This document shows positions 57,293 through 64,000 of a stretch of DNA of 64,000 nt, piece by piece (the first letter of the stretch is position 1; each line of letters begins with the position of its first letter). Where the stretch lies: the NCBI GenBank assembly GCA_902806575.1, contig CADCXD010000018.1, positions 3,472,001 to 3,536,000 of the forward strand, read 5' to 3'. Source of the stretch: Jackrogersella multiformis. Its lineage: Eukaryota; Ascomycota; Sordariomycetes; Xylariales; Hypoxylaceae. The translations under genes and the position numbers were made by a program. A model generated the notes under the pieces. That model ran no database searches and was not told where the DNA came from. It saw only the letters and a list, made by a program, of their open reading frames with translations.

Positions 57293-58486
57293 TATCCGCT
57301 GATGAATATTGAAGAGGGTCGTGGCAAGCCTGCTTACGGGGAATCATATGACGCCACGAAGGTATTTAAAAAAAGCACTCTATTAATTGGGGTTCGGTAT
57401 AGTAACGGATACTCACTGTGCTGTCTTGAAATTCTGGGGCTGGCGACTTAGCTTAGAGGCACCGACATCATATCATCATATCAGGCGTATGAATTGAAAC
57501 ACTAAAGATTCACGACCTAAAACGGAAGAGTAGCATTGACTAGTAGGATACAGAAATAATCCATGAGATCCTCCTGCAGGTTGTAATTCAGATCTCTGTT
57601 TCTTCGCCGCCTGATTGGCTGTGGTGATATCAGGGGGTTGTAAACTGCCGATTGGTGGCTACTATAGTCCTATAAATGCGTGGTATCGAAGGATTCATTT
57701 TGTCTTCATATAGTTAGATCGTCCTCTCATAACCTATAATGAAGAACGTGATTGTGATTATAAGATGCAGCAATTAAAATAGCCTGCTGTGTAACTTTGG
57801 TCAAAAATAGGGGGAAGCATGCCCTGAAAAGTGTGTAACCCTAACCTTGCCAGGGTATAACCCTAACCCTAACAGAGGGTAACCCTAACCCTGACAAGTA
57901 GGTACCTATTTAGGTTACAATATTTAAGAAAGACATGGACCAAATACCTATGTAAATGCAATTAAACCCAATCTATTATTTCAAGTTTCTGATTGAAGTT
58001 GCATAACGTGAAATAGTATCGGCGTGGTTACAATTGCCCCTAAACGATTACTACAGTTGCTATATAAGAATGCTTTAAAGTATAGTCTGGGATCGATAGT
58101 CGTTCCAATAATGCGACCATGCCATGCGTTCCTACAGAGCACTACAACGTTTGCGAATCCACCATTTGATTTTAGCAGGCCGTGGAACTCCACGATGCTA
58201 TGAGGCGATAAATTAGTTTGGTTGTAGAAGATATTAACGTCATTGGTTTTGTTATTTTTAATGCCTAGTGAGCTACGAGGTGGTATAGACGACGCGTTCC
58301 GAATCTATTAACGCGTACCACGCTCCGCCGCGTCGTAGAGGCAACAATCTGTTTCCTCTCTATTACTCAGATATCCAAATAGTTCCAGTTACTTCAGAGC
58401 AGTTCCGCAGAAGGGCCTTTCTCTTTCTTTCCTCTTGTGTGCAATATACAATATTCTACTGCCTTGACCTTATACACATTCGAAGC
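57293..58486. other. Spacer with right interstitial telomere repeat
   Basis: About 1.2 kb between the hydrolase start and the second P450. It holds a telomere-type tract at 57836-57892. A minus-strand frame at 57981-58193 has no recognisable features. A CG-rich patch lies at 58,285-58,345. Confidence 0.55.
57836..57892. repeat. Interstitial telomere-like repeats (CCCTAA)
   Basis: Several degenerate blocks of CCCTAA occur in one orientation: GTAACCCTAACC (57836), TAACCCTAACCCTAAC (57857-57872) and TAACCCTAACCCTG (57879-57892), separated by imperfect spacer units. They match the fungal telomere repeat and have the same strand orientation as the tract at 50586. Confidence 0.85.
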
Positions 58487-60234
58487 ATGCTATCGACAAC
58501 ACCCGATTATGTTTGCCTAGGGAGCACCTTTCTAGGGGTTACATCCCACCTCGCTATTTTCATCCGCGGGGAATGGCACATGCAGGCACCTGCACTTGTG
58601 AGGATTTATTTTCTCTTTACACTCGTTCTCCTCTCTCTCGAGTACCGTCTAGAAGGGGACATTGGTGCTAGCCTCAAGATGACTGCACTCGTGGCGAGCT
58701 CATATGCTACTGGGCTATTCACTAGCATTATCGTGTACCGGAAATATTTTCATAGGTTACGCCATTTTCCCGGTCCCTGGATAGCTGGAGCTACCAAGTT
58801 TTGGCATGTGTGGCAATGCCGTACTGGGAAGAATTACCTTGTCCTCGAAGGTCTGCGGAAGAAATACGGGTCCGTTATTCGTACCGGACCCGAAGAGCTC
58901 ACAATTATCGACGCTGCTGCCCCTCCGGCTATCGATGGCCCTGGGAACCAGTGTACCAAAGCTGTCTGGTATGACTTTCTGCTTCCCGAGGTCGCGGTGA
59001 ACACAACTCGAAGCATAAAGGACCATAACAGCAGGCGGCGTATCTGGGATCGCGGCTTCAGTCCTAAAGCACTTACAGCTTACGAAGAGCGTGTTGTAGA
59101 ATATGCAGAGGCACTTGCAGCACAGATAGAGAAGCTCTCGCGCGCAGGCACCCCTGTCAATGTATCAGACTGGTTCTACTGGTTTACCTTCGATGTCATG
59201 GGCGAGTTTGCTTTCGCGCGCTCGTTCAGGATGCTGCAAGATGAGAAGTGGCATTTCGGAGTACGCCTGTTAAGGAATGCCATGAGCTTGCTGGGGCCAT
59301 GTAGTCCCGTGCCCTGGAGCGGTCAGATTGCGTTCTACATAACTCCCTGGATGTATGTCGTTCGGGACTGGTTTGCAATGATGCAGTGGTGCAAGGATAG
59401 GATGGGCGAACGAATACAGGTCAGCTACCCCTTACTATCGCACGTGTGATTTTAATATCTGAACGAACTATAGGCGAAGGTATCGCGGCCAGATGTTTCG
59501 CACTGGCTCATTGATGCATCTCTGCAGAAAGGCTCACTCGAAGCTGATCGCGAATGGCTGAACGGTGACGCGGTTTCCGTCATCATCGCTGGAAGGTTAG
59601 CTCCCCCGAGACTCTGTTATGGTTCACCTTGCCTCACCTTGTCTCTCTAATTATAACTAGCAACACTATCGCACCAACCCTCGTCTTTACTTTTTACGAG
59701 TTGGCTCGCAACCCGCAACTCCAAGATAACATCCTTTCCGAACTGGAAAGGATCGACATTTACGATCGCATCCAACTCCAAGGATGTGCTTACGTAACGG
59801 CTATTATCAATGAAACTCTACGTCTTCACCCTGCCGTGCCTAGCGGCGGCTACCGTCAATCCCCGCCGTCCGGGATGACTATAAACGACATACATATTCC
59901 GGGAAATGTCACAATCGTCACGCCTCGCTACTCTCTCGCACGGCTTGATTCCTCGTATGAATGCGCCGACCAATATATCCCCGAGCGCTGGACTACTCGG
60001 CCGGAAATGATCAAGGACGCTCGGGGTTATGCGCCTTTTTCGCAGGGTCGGTTTAGCTGTGTCGGCAAATCACTTGCGATGAGCGAGATGCGGTTTGTTA
60101 TCGCTCTGTTGGTGAATAAATTTGAGGTCGGATTCTGGGGCGATGACAAGGGTGAGTCGTTGTTTGCTGATATGAGAGATCAGTTCACCGTCGCACCGGG
60201 TCGATTGGATTTGAATTTTCGAGTTCGAGAGTGA
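58487..60234 (+). CDS. Cytochrome P450 with atypical I-helix and haem loop
   Basis: Three exons (58487-59419, 59474-59595, 59661-60234) give 542 residues. Up to three N-terminal hydrophobic segments precede HRLRHFPGPWIAGATKFWHV, the proline hinge. Helix C has DHNSRRRIWDRGFSPKALTA, followed by WFTFDVMGEFAFARSF. The K-helix ExxR is INETLRLHPAVPSGGYR, then YIPERW. The I-helix reads VIIAGSNTIAPTL rather than AGxDTT, so the usual acid-alcohol pair is altered (Asp to Asn and the second Thr to Ile). The haem loop is PFSQGRFSCVGKSLAMSEMR; the Cys ligand is present but the usual Arg two before it is replaced by Phe. This layout resembles the tryprostatin hydroxylase-like P450 group. The true start is ATG 58487; a GTG upstream at 58439 is not a start. 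Substrate is unknown. Confidence 0.88.
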
Positions 60235-61103
60235 TAATGACGATGATCATCATCATCATTTCGTTTACGCCCGGAGACTATATCTACCTAGGAATCCTAG
60301 AATAGGACGTCTAGAGTGAAGTCTTCGGTTTGATCTTAAGGATGCTTATTACATTAACAGATATAAGGATATGATTATTCCTTTCCCCTAAGCAATCAAA
60401 TTAACCACTTATACTAGGTACCTAAGAATATATTATTTTACCTACCGGTAATTATTAATCAGTTTTTGAGGATGGCCTTTACCTATCGCCAGTTTTATCT
60501 CCCTCCTTATATAAATTGTTAACATCTTAAAGTTTCAAGTTTCTAAGACTTTTATTTTCCTTTTAATATTATCGTTTTCGCGTTTAATAAACTGCGAATC
60601 TTAATGATAATACTTAAGTAGTTTGGAAAACTTTTTAAGTGTAAACGCTGTCCCCTTTTTATACACTTATAGAAGGTGAGTTATAATGCAATTATGATTG
60701 GTCCTTAGTCCTGACCAATCAGGCGGCGCTAATACAATTGTGTTTCCCAATTTGGCTAAGTGACGTCATGACCTATACTGCCTGCGTCACCATTGCCTAG
60801 GATCATGATCTAGAAAATACCTAGCTACTTACCTACCTGGTACGTAAGAATGAACTGCTTTGTCTGGATTATCGGGAATATTTAGTACTACCTCATTCTA
60901 ATATCGTTGACGTAGTTCGTTCTGTGGCGGTTTTTTGAAAAGAGTAATTTGAATACAAAAACCTGAATGTCCCAGTTCATTTCCAAAGAAAACAAGGCCG
61001 CACGAGACATTCAGCAACACCAACTATTTGTGTCGAATTTGACATCGAGAATTTCAAAAGATTACAATAAAATAATAAATATCGCCAGAAATCAAACGTC
61101 GCC
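60235..61103. other. AT-rich spacer
   Basis: About 0.87 kb with no supported gene; it begins with a GATGATCATCATCATCATT palindromic run just after the P450 stop and has a TAGGTACCTA motif at 60417. Confidence 0.5.
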
Positions 61104-61440
61104 ATGAGTATCTCATCAGGAGTCGGCCACTTCCTCCAGTCAATTACGGAGTTGATTCAAGGCATCCTAAGCACTATCGTCGGTTTCTTCCAATGGATCA
61201 TCAACTCGGTTATTGGCATCTTTCAAGGTTTTATCCAGTTTATTGAAGGTATTATTGGTTTCGCCATCAGTAAGCCCAGCTTCATCTTAGCCACCAGCTG
61301 GACGCTACTCATGCTAATATCTAATAGGCAATTTCTTTATCCTTGGAACAGTTGCTGCCGCCATGTTTGCATATATGCTTTATGCTCAGAGACAGGGTAC
61401 TACGCCTGTCAGTCGATCTATTAAGAACAAGTCATATTAG
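61104..61440 (+). CDS. Small amphipathic membrane protein, 92 residues
   Basis: Two exons (61104-61269 and 61328-61440) splice GCCATCA|GCAATTTC to 92 residues ending at TAG 61440. The N-terminal two thirds is a repetitive series of hydrophobic/aromatic helices (FLQSITELIQGILSTIVGFF, QWIINSVIGIFQGFIQFIEG) with a roughly 11-residue rhythm of Phe/Ile and Gln. The second exon gives a classical membrane helix FFILGTVAAAMFAYMLYAQ and a short basic C-terminus KNKSY. It looks like a small fungal protein family I have met as an uncharacterised conserved hypothetical; no function is known. There is no cleaved signal peptide. Being under 100 residues, it is easily missed by gene finders. Confidence 0.75.
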
Positions 61441-62636
61441 TACGAGCAACATGATTTTGCTCGAGACTATCTATAATCATAGATCAGCGAGGTTGCGTTT
61501 AAACGCTCAATATCAAGGTACAGGCGGGTTTATAACATGATGATGGAATTTCGGATACCTGTGTAAATACATTATGTACTAGGTTATGTTATTTTGTTTT
61601 AAGTAAATGTTAGCAAGTTACTGAAGTTATAAAGAGCCCTGGAGTGCATTAACTTGATGTTCATTATAATCACATATTGTTTCCCTCTCATCATCACCCC
61701 AGCTCCTGTAGTCGTACCTGATTAAGACTTTATTTTCTTTAAGAATATTTTTTTACAGAATCCGTTCGAATCGTAACGGATAGGGCTTGGCGAGTTTGGG
61801 GGTTTCAAAATTAGTTATCACGTCCGGCGCGATCGGAACGTGGCGAGATTATCTGATGTCGTCGAGGGTGGATCGCGGCTATAATGTCCCCACACTATGA
61901 TCAACTCAGGGGTTCTTGACGCCCCTGGTCATCTTAGTGATACATGCGCCAAGCTTCACTTCACCACAATTGTCGACGTTCAAACAACGGTCAACTTTAT
62001 AATAGGCCTTCTTTTGATGAGCAGACTATATAGAGACTCTAGTTACATATTTATTTTGTGATCTATTCCCCGGGGCTAATATAGATAGGAATCGATACCC
62101 TGCTTGGTTTGTATGTGAAACATCCTAACGACCTTCTCAGTGATTCCCATTTCATTTTAGTATGGCTTCAGCTCAAGTCCTTCATCATTCAACCTTCGAT
62201 TATTAACATAATCCCACCAATTCGAGAGCTCGTCTGAATTTGACCCTTGTATAATGGATCTACCCCCAAGCGAGTAGCGCCGACCCAACGCGATGGTGGA
62301 TCGACATGATCTCCCTCTTCCCGAGTACTACCTAAAGTTACCTAGCAGCCTAGGCTAGGTAGGATTGTAAAGAACCCAATGAGGCTCTTAGTCGAGGTGG
62401 GTTGGTCTTCGTGAATGGGTACCTATATAGTACGAGACATCCTTCCTTTTACCGATTTATCACTTGCTCAGATATACTCATCATTGGTCTTTTTTACACT
62501 CCTTTCTTTAACCTGCTTACATTCATTCTTGACTTGAAGCCAACTCACATTCATTACCGCAAGTCGGCCTCTACAAAAATCTGTATATTCGCATCCATTA
62601 CGTAAATCACATCTTGCACACTCCACATTCTTCAAA
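61441..62636. promoter_or_regulatory. Spacer and AA9 promoter region
   Basis: 1.2 kb upstream of the AA9 gene. There is a TATATAG sequence at about 62424 (roughly 210 bases upstream of the ATG) and a TAGCAGCCTAGGCTAGGTAGG motif group near 62340. Short open frames here have no recognisable features. Assignment is by position. Confidence 0.4.
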
Positions 62637-63728
62637 ATGCCTTATAGATTCACATCCACACTTGTGGCTGTCCTCGCTGGCGCCGTCTCCGTTTCTGCCC
62701 ATGGACATGTTACCACTATAACCATTGACGGAAAGTCTTTCCAAGGATTCGATCCTACGTCAGCACCTTTCGGTCCCCAGCCGGCTAGTATTGCTTGGGG
62801 CAATGGTGCTACTGATAACGGCTTCGTGCTCTCTTCCGCCCTTCAAGATCCTGATATCATCTGTCATCTAGATGCCACCAACGCGGCTCTATCTGCACCT
62901 GTTGCTGCAGGTGGCGATATCTCTCTGGTATGGAACCAGTGGCCTGAGTCGCATCACGGACCTGTCATCGACTATCTTGCCGACTGTGGCGGGAATTGCT
63001 CCTCTGTTGATAAGACTACTCTCAAGTGGTTCAAGATTGCGGAGATGGGCGAGCTAGTGTTGGGTGCTGGTAGCGGCACAACAGGGAAATGGGCCGACGG
63101 CTTGTTACTCGAGAATGATCTGACTTGGAAGGTTACCATCCCGTCGTCCATCAAGGCTGGAAATTACATCCTGCGCCATGAGATCATTGCTCTACACGAG
63201 GGTGGCACTGAGGGTAAGGCACAGATGTACCCCCAATGCATTAACCTCGAGATCTCTGGAAGTGGCACTCAATCTCCAGAAGGTGTTGTTGGGACTGAGC
63301 TTTATACCGCCACTGACCCGGGTATCCTGCATAACATTTACAACGACGAGAAGCTTTCCTCAGTGTCGGATTACAAGATCCCCGGACCTGCCTTGGCGGT
63401 ATTTGACGGATCTTCATCTAGTGGCAGTGGCCCATCTGAAGTCGCCGTTCCAACGAGCGCCGCTTCACCACAACCCACTAACGTTGCTTCGACCGGTGTC
63501 GTCAATTCTCCCACTACTTCCTCTCCCAATACTTCATCTACCACTTCCTCCACTGCTTCCCCTACCACTACTACCACATCTCTCGCTTCTTCCAACACGG
63601 CCAGTGCTGGCACAGTTGCTCAGCCGGCCGCTAGCTCGTCTATTACACCAACCCCTAAAAAGACTTGCCCTGGCGCTAAGAAACTTCTCGCTCGACATCA
63701 TGCGCGTCAAGTTAAGGACTTGCAGTAA
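62637..63728 (+). CDS. AA9 lytic polysaccharide monooxygenase (formerly GH61)
   Basis: Intronless, 363 residues. Signal peptide MPYRFTSTLVAVLAGAVSVSA is cleaved before HGHVTTITIDG, so the mature N-terminal histidine can form half of the copper 'histidine brace'. The second copper histidine lies in WPESHHGPVIDYLADC, the axial Tyr in AQMYPQCINLEISG, and two Cys pairs fit the usual disulfides. AA9 enzymes oxidatively cleave cellulose and other beta-glucans with a copper centre and an electron donor. After the catalytic domain comes a long Ser/Thr/Pro-rich linker (likely O-glycosylated), but there is no CBM1 at the end; the tail is basic, KKLLARHHARQVKDLQ. The gene starts at ATG 62637, after an in-frame upstream region without ATG. 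Confidence 0.95.
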   Translation: MPYRFTSTLVAVLAGAVSVSAHGHVTTITIDGKSFQGFDPTSAPFGPQPASIAWGNGATDNGFVLSSALQDPDIICHLDATNAALSAPVAAGGDISLVWNQWPESHHGPVIDYLADCGGNCSSVDKTTLKWFKIAEMGELVLGAGSGTTGKWADGLLLENDLTWKVTIPSSIKAGNYILRHEIIALHEGGTEGKAQMYPQCINLEISGSGTQSPEGVVGTELYTATDPGILHNIYNDEKLSSVSDYKIPGPALAVFDGSSSSGSGPSEVAVPTSAASPQPTNVASTGVVNSPTTSSPNTSSTTSSTASPTTTTTSLASSNTASAGTVAQPAASSSITPTPKKTCPGAKKLLARHHARQVKDLQ

Positions 63729-64000
63729 TGACAGGAAGAACAAAGGCCTGCTAGGGGGTGATCGAGTGAGTGGAATCTGAAGTTTAAGTTCATTGTATAT
63801 ATATACATTCAATCCCTTGCCGAAATTACGATGTCGATCGCAGTACCTAGGAGGTAGCTATGTTAGATGAATGAAAGATCGATTTTTATACTTATCCTAT
63901 CGGCTTTACATAACTGGCGAATAGGGGTTAAGTTTGCTCCAGTTATGAAATTGATGCTCTAGTTTGCGCTACTTTCTAGGTGACACAATTAGGTACCTAG
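63729..64000. other. 3' flank of AA9 to window edge
   Basis: Non-coding 3' sequence with a TATATATATACA run at 63796 and TACCTAGG motifs at 63845 and at the very end. No gene is seen. Confidence 0.6.

Noticed and set aside
57981..58193. 70-codon minus-strand frame next to the telomere repeat
   Set aside because: No match to any known family and no neighbouring exon; likely chance.
63178..63780. 200-codon frame inside the AA9 gene
   Set aside because: Leu/Pro/Arg-rich shadow of the Ser/Thr-coding linker in another frame.

Overview
This is a eukaryotic window from a filamentous ascomycete (Pezizomycotina, most likely a Sordariomycete; Xylariales is plausible but cannot be proved from the sequence). 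The evidence is the short introns (about 50-100 bases) with GTAAGT-like donors, CTAAC branch points and YAG acceptors, the protein families (fungal-rhodopsin receptor, AA9 monooxygenase, tannase-type esterase, CorA-like domain protein), CCCTAA telomere-type repeats, and gene-poor AT-rich spacers peppered with a short palindromic motif built on TAGGTACCTAGG.

Layout. 0-8.5 kb is accessory: the 5' part of an unknown gene leaving the left edge, a CorA-like domain gene, a small uncharacterised gene upstream of it on the same strand, and a block (6.2-8.3 kb) of decayed, partly duplicated coiled-coil and proline-rich coding sequence. 9.7-11.6 kb encodes a single-pass membrane SH3 protein. 12-16.8 kb is gene-free apart from a broken cytochrome P450. 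16.9-21.6 kb holds the divergent housekeeping pair NAF1 (H/ACA snoRNP assembly) and ALG9 (ER mannosyltransferase). 23.2-29.5 kb carries a secreted GH43 glycosidase, an MFS transporter and a D-2-hydroxyacid dehydrogenase, which could form a carbon-utilisation neighbourhood.

30.3-43.7 kb is a conserved core: an LSH/DDM1-type remodeller divergent from TFIIA gamma (TOA2), a small EamA/TMEM42-like transporter, a CLC chloride/proton transporter with a 16-base micro-exon, a DPB3/CHRAC15-like histone-fold protein, and U2 snRNP A' (LEA1). After an AT-rich gap the rest is accessory again: P450, tannase/feruloyl esterase, then a 7.2-kb segment (50.6-57.9 kb) bounded on both sides by interstitial telomere repeats and holding a RING protein, a seven-helix PTH11-type receptor, a UMTA-type methyltransferase and an alpha/beta hydrolase. 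A second P450, a 92-residue amphipathic membrane protein and a secreted AA9 polysaccharide monooxygenase follow.

The main points of interest are the telomere-repeat-bounded accessory block, an in-frame TAG in NAF1 followed by about 97 further open codons, the uncharacterised small gene beside the CorA-like gene, the decayed duplicated family at 6-8 kb, and the dispersed palindrome family. Several genes (ALG9, GH43, SH3 protein, TOA2, DPB3, methyltransferase, hydrolase, receptor, second P450, small membrane protein) were assembled here exon by exon, and the lengths come out in frame.
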